Shown: positions 24,914-33,130, numbered from the stretch's first letter. The stretch: DNA of 43,593 nt from Candidatus Poribacteria bacterium (GCA_028821605.1 JAPPFM010000033.1:29916-73508), one strand, 5' to 3'. Numbers and translations are program-made. The notes: generated from the letters alone by a model not told the origin.

Positions 24914-25268
24914 GTTTTATCCTTATTCTTGTGTATTTGAATTGCGAGGCGCATCGGTTTCGTGCGCTTCAGTTTCCGATTTGATAGTAGCAGTTCTCGT
25001 CAAAAGCGAAATGTGTAGGGGGCAATGCCAGAGGCACTCAGTATTTAAGCACGCAATATTGCATAACTACACATTTCTGTTAACGTCTCATGTTGATAAT
25101 GGTTTCACTGGCAGGGTTTCTAACCGCAGCGGAACCACACCTATATGGCAGTTTTATCAGACACACAGAAGCGATAGGTGTATAGTATAGTAACTGAAAT
25201 TCCAGTGGGTTTTCAAGGAGAAATGGTGTTTATAGCAAAATATATAATCTAATTAGACGTTGACGGTG
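24914..25268. other. Non-coding region upstream of topA with inverted repeats
   Basis: No credible gene is present. GAAATGTGTAG (25008-25018) and CTACACATTTC (25068-25078) form an 11-bp inverted repeat enclosing the palindrome GCAATATTGC (25053-25062). ACACCTAT (25137-25144) pairs with ATAGGTGT (25174-25181). At 25106-25132 is a degenerate reverse copy of the GGCGAGGTT hairpin family. The first structure lies 95-165 bases before the topA start. Confidence 0.5.
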
Positions 25269-25289
25269 GGCGAGGTTAGAAACCTCGCC
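25269..25289. repeat. GGCGAGGTT hairpin repeat, copy 1
   Basis: GGCGAGGTT and AACCTCGCC form a 9-bp stem with an AGA loop. It lies 44 bp past the accD stop codon. Copies occur at 26156-26176 and, with an extended 13-bp stem, at 32181-32207. Confidence 0.75.
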
Positions 25290-25332
25290 AGCGGCAATGG
25301 GGACCTTGTCTGCTGAAAAAATAAAGAAAAGA

Positions 25333-26106
25333 TTAAGCGGCGAAGGCAATTAGATCTGTAAGCATTTGCCGCATCTCTGAGCGGTGAACAACAGCATCAA
25401 CAAACCCATGTTCCAGCAACGACTCCGCTTTCTGAAAGTTTTCGGGGAGTTCTTCGCGAAGGCTGGCAACAGCTAACGGACCTGCGAAGCCGATTCGCGC
25501 ACCCGGCTCAGCGACAATTACATCGCCGAGCGAAGTATAACTGGCGGTTGCACCACCAAACGTCGGATCGGTGACAACGGAGATATAAAAAAGTCCGGAT
25601 TTCGCATACTCAGCGCAAGCAGCAGCGGTTTTCGCCATCTGCATCAAAGCGAGTGTGCCTTCCTGCATCCGCATTCCACCACTTACAGAGACGATCATCA
25701 ACGGTAACCGGTTTTCAAGGGCACGCTCGATACATCGGGTAACCTTTTCACCGATGACAGAGCCACATGTGCCGCCTATAAATCCCACATCACCAATCGC
25801 AATAGCAGTTGAATACCCACCGATATTGGCTATGCCGGAAAGCATCTCGGATCTGAGACCTGTTTTGGCGACATCTCTCTCCAACTTCTCCGGATATTCT
25901 GGGAACTCCAGCGAATCAATCGAGTAAAGGTCTGCATCGTATTCCTCAAAACTGTCCGCATCTACAATGAGATCGAGCCGCTCATAAGCACTCATATAGT
26001 GATGGTGGTCGCAGTGCGGGCAAACCTTGAGATTTTTAGCGAATGCCTTTTCCGTAATCTGTGCATCGCAATTTCTACATGAAACTTTTTTTGAAGTTCG
26101 GGGCAT
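25333..26106 (-). CDS. accD: Acetyl-CoA carboxylase carboxyltransferase beta subunit
   Basis: The 257-residue protein forms, with AccA, the carboxyltransferase that makes malonyl-CoA for fatty acids. An N-terminal C4 zinc ribbon is visible (CRNCDAQI ... CPHCDHHH, residues 10-33). The crotonase-like core contains VSVSGGMRMQEGTLALMQMAK and DPTFGGATASYTSLGDV, and FAGPLAVASLREELPENFQKAESLLEHGFVD closes the family signature. It is slightly shorter than E. coli AccD (about 300), with a short C-terminus. accA is not in the window. Hairpin repeats flank the gene on both sides, and no operon partner is adjacent. Confidence 0.96.
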   Translation of the reverse strand: MPRTSKKVSCRNCDAQITEKAFAKNLKVCPHCDHHHYMSAYERLDLIVDADSFEEYDADLYSIDSLEFPEYPEKLERDVAKTGLRSEMLSGIANIGGYSTAIAIGDVGFIGGTCGSVIGEKVTRCIERALENRLPLMIVSVSGGMRMQEGTLALMQMAKTAAACAEYAKSGLFYISVVTDPTFGGATASYTSLGDVIVAEPGARIGFAGPLAVASLREELPENFQKAESLLEHGFVDAVVHRSEMRQMLTDLIAFAA

Positions 26107-26123
26107 TTTTCTCTAATTGGCAG

Positions 26124-26176
26124 GGCGCGCTGAGAAAGCGCGCCACTCGAAAAGAGGCGAGGTTAGAAACCTCGCC
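26124..26176. repeat. Two adjacent hairpin repeats between LamG gene and accD
   Basis: The first is GGCGCGCT (26124-26131) with AGCGCGCC (26137-26144); a relative lies at 29524-29547. The second is GGCGAGGTT/AACCTCGCC (26156-26176), identical in stem and loop to 25269-25289. Neither is followed by a T run, so they are not classical terminators. Confidence 0.7.
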
Positions 26177-26218
26177 AGCAAAATAAATTATCTTACGAAT
26201 TCCGACTTTAAGCCTATC

Positions 26219-26995
26219 TTAAAGTCCTGCTTTAAGACGGCTCCAGGTTGTGGAAAGTTTCCCAGTTGCTTCAACAGCGAGTGCCTCTACGCCCTGATCC
26301 ATAAACGTATTGATTTCATCCTCGCTCAATGCACGATTCCAGAGGCGAACTTCGTCGATAATCCCTGCAAAAACATACTGGAGACGGTCGCAATCCTGCC
26401 CAACCCGCCACGGATCATCGTTGGCTTTGAGTTTACCGGGCGTATCTCCCTCCTGCACCTCTTTGCCGTCATAGTAGATTTTGGTTTTCTTGGTATCGTT
26501 GGTGAAAGCGATATGCACAAATTCCCCAGTCTCAGGCAAATCGGTTGCAATATCGGCGCGCCCCGATTCGGTTTCAAGACGGATTTTGAAGACACCGCCT
26601 TCACTGAACACGCCGTATTGGACCCTACCGCCGCATCCGCCATGAACGGATTTACCGACGATTTGACGGACACCGTTCCATTCCTCGGAGTTGATCCACG
26701 CCATAAACGAGAATTCATCCACGTTCAACTTGGCGGTGCTTTCAACGGTGACAAAAACGTCACTGCCTGGACCCCCAAATTCCAACGCCTTTCCGAATTT
26801 TCCATTAACCCATTTCGGGTTGTCAATTACACCCTCGTGTTCGTTTTCACTCAAATCCTCAGCCTTAGCCCCTTTCCCTTCATCATAGGGATGGTATAGC
26901 ACCAAGCCGTCCAGAAATTCTGCTGGACCAATGGACATAACCAAGGGTGTCGCCATCAAAAGTAATGCGATGGATAAACAAATAGCCAATTTCAT
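26219..26995 (-). CDS. Secreted LamG-domain protein, paralogue 1
   Basis: The 258-residue protein has a signal peptide (KLAICLSIALLLMATPLVM, cut near residue 22) and one concanavalin A-like LamG domain. GLVLYHPYDEGKGAKAEDLS opens the domain, FSFMAWINSEEWNGVRQIVGK is the core strand pair, and GIIDEVRLWNRALSEDEI closes it. Conserved GGCGGRVQYG and a second Cys (GQDCDRLQ) suggest a disulfide. AGGAGG precedes the ATG. It is very similar over its whole length to the LamG protein at 29567-30355, so the pair arose by duplication. Ligand unknown; carbohydrate or surface binding is the family expectation. Confidence 0.88.
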   Translation of the reverse strand: MKLAICLSIALLLMATPLVMSIGPAEFLDGLVLYHPYDEGKGAKAEDLSENEHEGVIDNPKWVNGKFGKALEFGGPGSDVFVTVESTAKLNVDEFSFMAWINSEEWNGVRQIVGKSVHGGCGGRVQYGVFSEGGVFKIRLETESGRADIATDLPETGEFVHIAFTNDTKKTKIYYDGKEVQEGDTPGKLKANDDPWRVGQDCDRLQYVFAGIIDEVRLWNRALSEDEINTFMDQGVEALAVEATGKLSTTWSRLKAGL

Positions 26996-27043
26996 CGTTA
27001 GGGTTCCTCCTTAAATAAATAGGTAAAGATGAGGTATTGTGAT

Positions 27044-27470
27044 AGACCTCGCCCTAAAGGGCGAGGCTTCCGCAAAGTTATGCGAAAGCAATTGTGGGTT
27101 CAAGCGACATTGCTTTGTCTTGAGAATGTCAAAAACGAAAGTCTTACTATGCCTAACCGCAAAGGACACTAACCTGCCCTCACACCGAAGTGCCTTACGA
27201 ACATTTTGATCTGTTGTGAGAGACTCTTAATCTCTTTACATTCTCATGGGATACAACATTACTTGGATTTCCCGAACAGATGTCAAGCATATTTTAGATA
27301 TTTATGAGGTGTATAGGTTTTTACGTAGTTGTCTCAATATCAAGCAATATACCAGTGCATCAACTCACAACCTATGCCGAATACGCTTACTATTATAGCA
27401 GATTTCACAACTTCTATCAACGGAAAAGCGTCTACATCTCCGACCTAAAGGACGGAGTTTTGACGCTGAA
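27044..27470 (-). mobile_element. Decayed non-autonomous IS200/IS605-type remnant
   Basis: On the minus strand a left-end hairpin lies at 27427-27467: AGCGTC/GACGCT outer stem, CTCCGACC/GGACGGAG inner stem, TAAA loop (TTTA on the element strand). It repeats the AAAA and ATGT asymmetric bulges of the tnpB element at 8207-8249. At the other end CCTCGCCC-TAAA-GGGCGAGG (27047-27066), preceded on the element strand by AAG, matches the right-end hairpin. Between them about 360 bp hold a promoter but no tnpB frame. It is a miniature derivative lying between the AAA gene and the second LamG gene. Most of 26996-27542 is explained by it. Confidence 0.65.
27392..27420 (-). promoter_or_regulatory. Promoter inside the IS remnant
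   Basis: Reading on the minus strand: TTGATA, 17 bases, TATAAT. It occupies the same place relative to the left-end hairpin as the tnpB promoter at 8276-8304. It points at the LamG gene at 26995. Confidence 0.55.
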
Positions 27471-27542
27471 GGATATGATAACAAACGAAGAAATACCTGT
27501 CAAGAAAAAATAGCAGAATAACTATGAGAGGATTGTTAGGTA

Positions 27543-29453
27543 TCAAGTATTCAAGCCAAGTTGGCTGCTCAGTTCCATCAAACGCCTATTAATCCCTGTT
27601 TTATCAATCCGATTGTCATCGACAAATTCTTGGTACTCTGGTAACAAACCGTCCGGAACCATAATACGCGAATTCGCTTCTCGCAATGCTAACAACCCCA
27701 TGAAGATTTGCATCTCCCGTGAATAATCCGGGATGAAGTCGTTGAGTGCTTGACGGAGTTCAGCTTCAGTGAAGGTATCGCGTCCATTGCGTTTTGCGAG
27801 GTTACTCGCACGTTGGACAATCAAAAACAGGTCTCGCCAAGTCAACCCATCTGTTTCTGAGCCACCGACGAGCGATTGAAAATTGATGTTGCCTGATGCT
27901 TGTCCTTGGCAGAATATTCTTAGAATTTCCGCTCTGCCTGCACCGATAGGGGGTAGCATGATTAATTTGGTATCAAAAACGCCATACCGTCGAAAGATTG
28001 GGGGTATTAAGTCTGGACGTTGCGATGCCCCGACCCATATTACTCTGCCGTGTAACGATGCATCATTCATCGCATTCACGAGGGCTTGAGGAAACGCTTG
28101 TTCGTAATCATCGGGATTCATTGTGGTACGTGGCGATACCTGCTCAATCCCATCCATAAAGACAACCGTCGGTGAAATACCTCGGATAAAATTAATGGCG
28201 GCATTTAGATTCCGATCATAAGTGTTCCCGTTCTCATTGATATTTATCGTCACCTCACCCATCTGACTGGCGTAGCGGAGTTGGACGAGCGTCATGTTTG
28301 CCTCACCAGCGAGCACCCTTGCGGCGTAATCCTTACTCGTCCCAGGAGGTCCAAGAAGGAGCATACCTCGTGGGACACGCCGCAGATCCCGATGTCTCAT
28401 ACCGTCTGCGATATCCCGAATTACCCGCGTTACATACCAACCATCACCGGAGGGATTTGTCTGGGTTTCGCCGAGTTCAAGTACCCCGTGACTGAAAGCC
28501 TTGAGATTCTCACGCCGGTAATGTACAAGCGACTCACCACCGGCTTTCTGCTCTGTAGATTCCGCCTGTTGAACAACATCGTGAATACCGAAGAGGTTCA
28601 ATCCTATTGTCTCACGTGCCAAAACTTCTCTGTCCCGTGCATCACCGAGACTCCTCCGCATTTGCGATGAAACATCTGAAATGTTATGGAGGTACTCAAT
28701 AAAATGGTGGCGTTGGTCATAGTCAGGGAACGGAATTTCTATGAGAGGAATCTCAGGATTTGTCGTGAGATTTGAATGGACATCAAACGTATTATGAGTG
28801 AGGAGCAGAATGATATGTTTCCGCTTTCGGATCTCCAAGTCGGATGCCCAATTCTGTATCTGATTGAAAAAGCGCTGCAATTCATCGTTAGAGGCACTGC
28901 TCAAGGATGGATCGTTCGGTGCGAGCTGCTCCAGAAAGTTGATAATCAATCCAACCGTCGCTCTGTCTTGATGCAAGAGATGATTAAGTTTCTCTTGCAA
29001 CTCCTCCGAAGGTGCGGGATCAAGACTGACAAATGGGTCTTCATGGGGTTTGTCAAATGCTAAAGTGGCATTAATTCTTCGACGCGCTATTTGCGGATCC
29101 ACGTCGTGTTCAATAATATCTACGTCTTCCGCTTCTCGAAAACGCCGAAATGTCTCTATCCATGTCGCTATACTCTGGAAATGGAAGGCACCTGTCTTTT
29201 CATACTTTGGGATTACCTCTAACATTCTTTGGGTGGCTCGCCACCGTCCAATATTGGGGAAATGAATACCTTGCGACGTATTATACCCGAGGACAAGATT
29301 ACATCCCAACACATTGAGTTGTTCAGAGAGATATTCAGCGGTAGGCAAGTATCCGTAGACATCGTCGTGTAACAAGTCTTGCACATTAAAATGGAGCAGA
29401 AATTGATGTGCAGACCCGGCTTGATAGTGTTTTTTTACTTCTTCCCAAAACAT
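27543..29453 (-). CDS. Double AAA-type protein with degenerate nucleotide sites
   Basis: The 636-residue protein has two AAA-like halves. The N-half (about 45-290) lacks a Walker A; GLIINFLEQLAPN (168-180) and HIILLLTHNTFD (213-224) look like eroded Walker B and sensor 1. The C-half (about 345-600) has GPPGTSKDYAARVL (368-381), where the usual Gly and Ser/Thr are Ser373 and Asp375. Its Walker B is VVFMDGIEQV, with Gly435 in place of the catalytic Glu, and sensor 1 is GASQRPD. The layout recalls Ycf46-type proteins. The ATG at 29453 has GGAG seven bases upstream. It sits between two LamG paralogues on the same strand. A scaffolding or nucleotide-sensing role is possible; I do not know its function. 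Confidence 0.8.
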   Translation of the reverse strand: MFWEEVKKHYQAGSAHQFLLHFNVQDLLHDDVYGYLPTAEYLSEQLNVLGCNLVLGYNTSQGIHFPNIGRWRATQRMLEVIPKYEKTGAFHFQSIATWIETFRRFREAEDVDIIEHDVDPQIARRRINATLAFDKPHEDPFVSLDPAPSEELQEKLNHLLHQDRATVGLIINFLEQLAPNDPSLSSASNDELQRFFNQIQNWASDLEIRKRKHIILLLTHNTFDVHSNLTTNPEIPLIEIPFPDYDQRHHFIEYLHNISDVSSQMRRSLGDARDREVLARETIGLNLFGIHDVVQQAESTEQKAGGESLVHYRRENLKAFSHGVLELGETQTNPSGDGWYVTRVIRDIADGMRHRDLRRVPRGMLLLGPPGTSKDYAARVLAGEANMTLVQLRYASQMGEVTININENGNTYDRNLNAAINFIRGISPTVVFMDGIEQVSPRTTMNPDDYEQAFPQALVNAMNDASLHGRVIWVGASQRPDLIPPIFRRYGVFDTKLIMLPPIGAGRAEILRIFCQGQASGNINFQSLVGGSETDGLTWRDLFLIVQRASNLAKRNGRDTFTEAELRQALNDFIPDYSREMQIFMGLLALREANSRIMVPDGLLPEYQEFVDDNRIDKTGINRRLMELSSQLGLNT

Positions 29454-29523
29454 TTTTTTCTCCGCTGTACAGTGTATTTTTTCTGAGCAGGTGTGATCCG
29501 AAGTGATGGCAGAGAAAGAGGTG

Positions 29524-29547
29524 GGCGCGCTTGCACGAAAGCGCGCC
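29524..29547. repeat. GGCGCGCTT hairpin repeat
   Basis: GGCGCGCTT (29524-29532) pairs with AAGCGCGCC (29539-29547), nine perfect pairs with a six-base loop. It lies in the 113-bp gap between LamG paralogue 2 and the AAA gene. Related to 26124-26144. Confidence 0.7.
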
Positions 29548-29566
29548 TTAAAGCACCTACAATGTT

Positions 29567-30355
29567 TTAATGAGCAGTTTTGATACTGCCCCAAGTGGTC
29601 GCCAATTTTCCGCGAGCGTCAACAGCAACGGCTGAAGGCATTAGCTCACCAATATCAGCAGTCGTCAACGCACGGTTCCAGAGACGTACTTCGTCTATAG
29701 CACCTGCGAAGACGTAGTTGAGACGTTCACAATCCTGTCCGATACGCCACGGATCGTCGTTGGCTCTCAGTGGACCCGGGACCGCGCCTTCAACAACTGA
29801 GCTACCATTAATATAGATTTTCGCCATTGCACCATCGTTGGTAAAAGCGACGTGAACCCATTCACCGGTTGGCGGGAGATCCGTTGAAATGTCGGCTCTG
29901 CCGTTTTCAGTTTCAAAGCGGAGTTTGAAAACACCACCTTCACTAAACAGTCCGTATTGCGTTCTACCACCGCAACCACCGTGAACGGACTTGCCAACAA
30001 TTTGGCGTACCCCATTCCAATGATCGGCGTTAATCCACGCCATAAACGTACACTGGTTCACATTCAAGGCAGCGGTACTCTCAACGGTGACGAAAACGTC
30101 GCTGCCTTCACCACCAAACCTGAGTGCTTTCCCAAATTTACCATCAACCCACTCTGGATTAGAAATTTCGCCATCGTGCCCATGTCCACTCGCATCCGCG
30201 GCGAGTGTGCCTTGTCCCTCATCGTAATGGTGATTCAGGACGAGTCCCTCTTCAAAGTTAGCTGAGACAAACGGCGCGAAGATCATGGACAACGCTACCA
30301 AGAAACACACAATCCCGTAACGCGAGAATTTGTAAGTCAATACTGCATTCTTCAT
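29567..30355 (-). CDS. Secreted LamG-domain protein, paralogue 2
   Basis: The 262-residue protein has a signal peptide (YGIVCFLVALSMIFAPFVSA, cut after SA near residue 32) and one LamG domain. The domain matches the protein at 26219-26995 nearly motif for motif: GLVLNHHYDEGQGT, FMAWINADHWNGVRQIVGKS, GGCGGRTQYG, AFTNDGAMAKIYING and GAIDEVRLWNRALT. The same two cysteines are conserved. AGGAGG is six bases before the ATG, and a perfect sigma70 promoter lies upstream. The AAA gene follows 113 bp downstream on the same strand and may be co-transcribed. Function is likely extracellular binding. Confidence 0.88.
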   Translation of the reverse strand: MKNAVLTYKFSRYGIVCFLVALSMIFAPFVSANFEEGLVLNHHYDEGQGTLAADASGHGHDGEISNPEWVDGKFGKALRFGGEGSDVFVTVESTAALNVNQCTFMAWINADHWNGVRQIVGKSVHGGCGGRTQYGLFSEGGVFKLRFETENGRADISTDLPPTGEWVHVAFTNDGAMAKIYINGSSVVEGAVPGPLRANDDPWRIGQDCERLNYVFAGAIDEVRLWNRALTTADIGELMPSAVAVDARGKLATTWGSIKTAH

Positions 30356-30381
30356 ATTCTGCCTCCTAAAAAATATAGAAC

Positions 30382-30411
30382 ATTATAACAGGTTTCTAAA
30401 GATTCTGTCAA
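30382..30411 (-). promoter_or_regulatory. Strong sigma70 promoter for LamG paralogue 2
   Basis: On the minus strand: TTGACA, 18 bases, TATAAT, both boxes perfect. It ends 27 bases before the ATG with AGGAGG between. Confidence 0.7.
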
Positions 30412-30740
30412 AGAAAATATCTGTGAACTCTGAACGCAATTCAAACGCATATCAATTAAACGTCTAAGTTAGGATGAACGGAACATGAAATATCACACCT
30501 TCAATATGAACATCACCTCAGAGGTACTCATTAGTTCGACCCAAGAAGATTTCCAAATCCGATTCCCCTTCTGTAGAAGCACTCTCCTGATCGCGACTCC
30601 CACTTTCCTCTTGACACCCAAACAGAATTCCGCTATAGTAGAACCCAGAAACACCACATCCGAAAGTACTTATCAGATTCAATTCAGTAAGGGGATCGAA
30701 ACTCAGACAGACCAGACAGGACTCACGAAAAGCCGAAAAT
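30412..30740. other. Intergenic region without a convincing gene
   Basis: An ATG frame starting at 30485 runs into the MATE gene in another frame and lacks family features. I see no hairpin repeat and no clear promoter for the MATE gene here. Confidence 0.5.
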
Positions 30741-32117
30741 ATGAAAAAAACACGGGGCGATTTAACCCGAGGGAGTCTGCTGCGCCACCTGCTACAACTC
30801 GCAGGTCCCATCACACTCAGTTACATTCTCCAAGAAGCATTCAACATTGTTGATATGATTTTCGTTGGCAGATTGGGAGCTGGCGCGATAGCAGCTGTTG
30901 GTGTGAGCGGGAATCTAATTCGGTTAATCGGGGTTTTCTCGCTCGGCATCTCAACGGGTGCCGGGATTATGGTGGCACAGAACCTCGGTGCGAGGAACCT
31001 CGCGCAAGCCGAACACATCGCCATGCAGTCAATCTTGTTAGCCGTTTTTTTTTCCATCGGTGTCACGCTCGTTGGTTATCCGTTGGCGGAACAGGGCTTG
31101 CTCGCTGTCCGAATGGTGGATCCAGAGGTGCTAAGGCTCGGCACCACTTATATGCACATCATTCTCGCCGGTATTAGTACAATGTTCGTTTCGATGACAC
31201 TCGGCTCTATCTTCCGTGCAGGTGGCGACACAGTCACACCAATGATGGTACTGATCTTCTCAACGCTAATTAACATCGGACTTGATCCGTTGCTGATTTT
31301 TGGGTTGTGGGGATTCCCGAAACTTGGGGTAGCAGGTTCAGCGTATGCGACCCTTATTGGACGCGGGGCAGGTGTAATTGTTCTACTTTATCTCTGTTGG
31401 AGTGGACGCGCCCCTATTTCATTGCGGCGCGTTCGGTATCAGGTGGACCCGGTGGAAATGGTTGATATTTTAAGGCTCGGCGTTTATAGCTCGATGCAAG
31501 GGTTTTGGCGGCATATTTCGAGACTCGGTTTTCTATGGGTCATCGGACCGTACGGTAAGACGGTCGTCGCAGCATATACGATCTGTATGCGACTCAGAAT
31601 TCTGGTAATGAACCCCGGTTTCGGCATCGCAAACGCTGTTGTGCCATTAGTCGGACAGAATTTAGGGGCAAACCAAGTAGAACGCGCCGAAAAATCGACG
31701 CGAGTGGCAAACCTTGTAGGTGCCGCAATTATGGCAGTGGTTGGCGCAGTTTTCTTCCTTTTTCCGCAAACCTTCATTCGGATTTTCACACCTGAAACAG
31801 ATGTTATTGAAATTGGCATCGTTTATCTACGATTTCTCGCACCAACGTTTGGATTCATTGCTTTTTCGCTTATCTTAGGAAGAGCACTCAACGGTGCTGG
31901 AGATACCTTCTCTCCAATGGTGATTACGCTCGCAGCACAGGTAGGTGTTGGTTTGGGACTCGTGATCCTACTTTCACACTTCATTGGACTTAACGGCGTT
32001 TGGTTGGGTATCGCTCTCTCAAATGTTGTGCAAGGCATCGCGATGTGGTTCTGGTATCGTACTGGAAGATGGAAAGCAATAAAACTCGTCAATAAAAAGA
32101 AGCCAAGGGCGGCGTAA
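30741..32117 (+). CDS. MATE-family multidrug/toxin exporter
   Basis: The 458-residue inner-membrane protein has about twelve hydrophobic helices in two similar halves. The opening GSLLRHLLQLAGPITLSYIL and NIVDMIFVGRLGAGAIAAVGV match the MATE family, which exports drugs or metabolites using Na+ or H+ gradients. The second half repeats the theme with LGVYSSMQGFWRHISRLGFL and VVPLVGQNLGANQVERAEKS. The length is normal. There is no clear ribosome site before the ATG. The next gene on the strand is 149 bp away beyond a small inverted-repeat element. Substrate unknown. Confidence 0.93.
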   Translation: MKKTRGDLTRGSLLRHLLQLAGPITLSYILQEAFNIVDMIFVGRLGAGAIAAVGVSGNLIRLIGVFSLGISTGAGIMVAQNLGARNLAQAEHIAMQSILLAVFFSIGVTLVGYPLAEQGLLAVRMVDPEVLRLGTTYMHIILAGISTMFVSMTLGSIFRAGGDTVTPMMVLIFSTLINIGLDPLLIFGLWGFPKLGVAGSAYATLIGRGAGVIVLLYLCWSGRAPISLRRVRYQVDPVEMVDILRLGVYSSMQGFWRHISRLGFLWVIGPYGKTVVAAYTICMRLRILVMNPGFGIANAVVPLVGQNLGANQVERAEKSTRVANLVGAAIMAVVGAVFFLFPQTFIRIFTPETDVIEIGIVYLRFLAPTFGFIAFSLILGRALNGAGDTFSPMVITLAAQVGVGLGLVILLSHFIGLNGVWLGIALSNVVQGIAMWFWYRTGRWKAIKLVNKKKPRAA

Positions 32118-32160
32118 GACGCAAACACGACAAACGCGGCTTACAAAAAATTAGAAGGAC

Positions 32161-32250
32161 AGGACTTGCGCAGCTTCATCGCTGGCGAGGTTTTAAACCT
32201 CGCCAGCGGCGTGTGGTAGTCGTTGTTCGTAAGAAAATTGCGTAAGTCCT
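32161..32250. mobile_element. 90-bp miniature inverted-repeat element in front of the sulfurtransferase
   Basis: AGGACTTGCGCA (32161-32172) and TGCGTAAGTCCT (32239-32250) are terminal inverted repeats matching at 11 of 12 positions. The centre is a perfect 13-bp hairpin, GCTGGCGAGGTTT/AAACCTCGCCAGC, of the GGCGAGGTT family. An element with the same termini lies at 40239-40373. It ends one base before the AAAGGAG ribosome site of the next gene. Confidence 0.65.
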
Positions 32251-32266
32251 AAAGGAGTTATAACGA

Positions 32267-33106
32267 ATGATGGAAACCTATAAAGGTTATGAAAATCCAC
32301 AGCTGGTTATCTCTGCGGAGGAATTGAAAGGCACACTCGACGAGCAAACGTACTGCATCGTCGATACCCGACCAACTTATGAATATATCCAAGGACACAT
32401 CCCTGGGGCACTTCATTTAGATTTGTTCGGATTGAGCCTCATTGACACTCGAAAAGAGAGTTTTGATACCTTTATGTGGATGATAGCATACCTATTTCAG
32501 CAACGCGGACTCGATCCGAGCAAGCCGATTGTATGGTATGAAGACATCTCAGGAACGCGTGCCTCGCGAGGGTTTTGGTTCTGCGAGTACTTAGGGCATC
32601 CCGAAACCCGTTTATTGGACGGCGGCTTCAAGGCGTGGTTAGCAGCAGACGGACCTGTGAGTACAGCCGGTGTTGAGCCACCGGAGGTACCGCCTTTCCC
32701 AATAAACGCTCAACACGATATACACATGGATGCTGACGTGATCCGCGTCCTCCTAAACCGAAACGACTTTGTCCCACTCGATACCCGAACCGATGATGAA
32801 CACTATGGTAGGGTCGCTCGCGCAGAACGCGCAGGTGCGATTCCGGGTTCAATCCACATTGAGTGGCTCAATAATCTTGATGATGCAGGGGCTTTTAAAC
32901 CGGCTGACGAACTTCGGCAGATGTACGAAAATGTCGGTATTACACCGGAAAAGCAGGTCATGTGCTACTGACAGGGTGGATACCGCTCTTCACAAGCCTA
33001 CTTGGCGTTGCGACTCTTGGGCTATCCAAAGATAAGCAACTACATTGGCTCGTGGAAAGAGTGGGGTGACCGGCTGGATCTGCCGGTCGAAATTCCAGAA
33101 GTTTAG
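32267..33106 (+). CDS. Rhodanese/thiosulfate sulfurtransferase with UGA at the catalytic cysteine (probable selenoprotein)
   Basis: The frame encodes a two-domain rhodanese of 279 residues if UGA is read through. The N-terminal domain (about 15-130: [30 protein letters not shown]) has no active cysteine, as usual. The C-terminal domain (about 150-275) has the substrate loop [13 protein letters not shown] and [13 protein letters not shown]. The catalytic motif, normally YCQGGYRS, reads Y-UGA-QGGYRS: codon 235 (32969-32971) is TGA. The frame continues with [20 protein letters not shown] and [14 protein letters not shown] to a TAG at 33104, exactly the family C-terminus. AAAGGAG precedes the ATG by nine bases. 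Selenocysteine is the best reading; a recent TGC/TGT-to-TGA mutation is the alternative. No selenocysteine machinery lies in this window. Confidence 0.8.
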
Positions 33107-33130
33107 CAAGTTTCTAATGCGCGTATATCA

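Noticed and set aside
26117-26899. 260-residue plus-strand frame opposite LamG paralogue 1
   Set aside because: Shadow of the LamG gene; the protein shows no domain and a shorter equivalent shadow exists opposite the paralogue.
27304-27513. 69-residue plus-strand frame
   Set aside because: It lies within and across the left-end hairpin of the decayed IS200/IS605 remnant; the C-terminal YISDLKDGVLTL is hairpin DNA translated.
29454-29594. 47-residue extension of the AAA protein
   Set aside because: It runs through the GGCGCGCTT hairpin and into the LamG stop region; GGAG precedes the ATG at 29453.
30485-30853. 122-residue frame upstream of the MATE gene
   Set aside because: Runs into the MATE gene out of frame, composition unlike a protein of this genome, no ribosome site.
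32972-33106. Treating the rhodanese as simply ending at 32971
   Set aside because: That would remove the active-site loop and last ~45 family residues, which remain perfectly encoded downstream.
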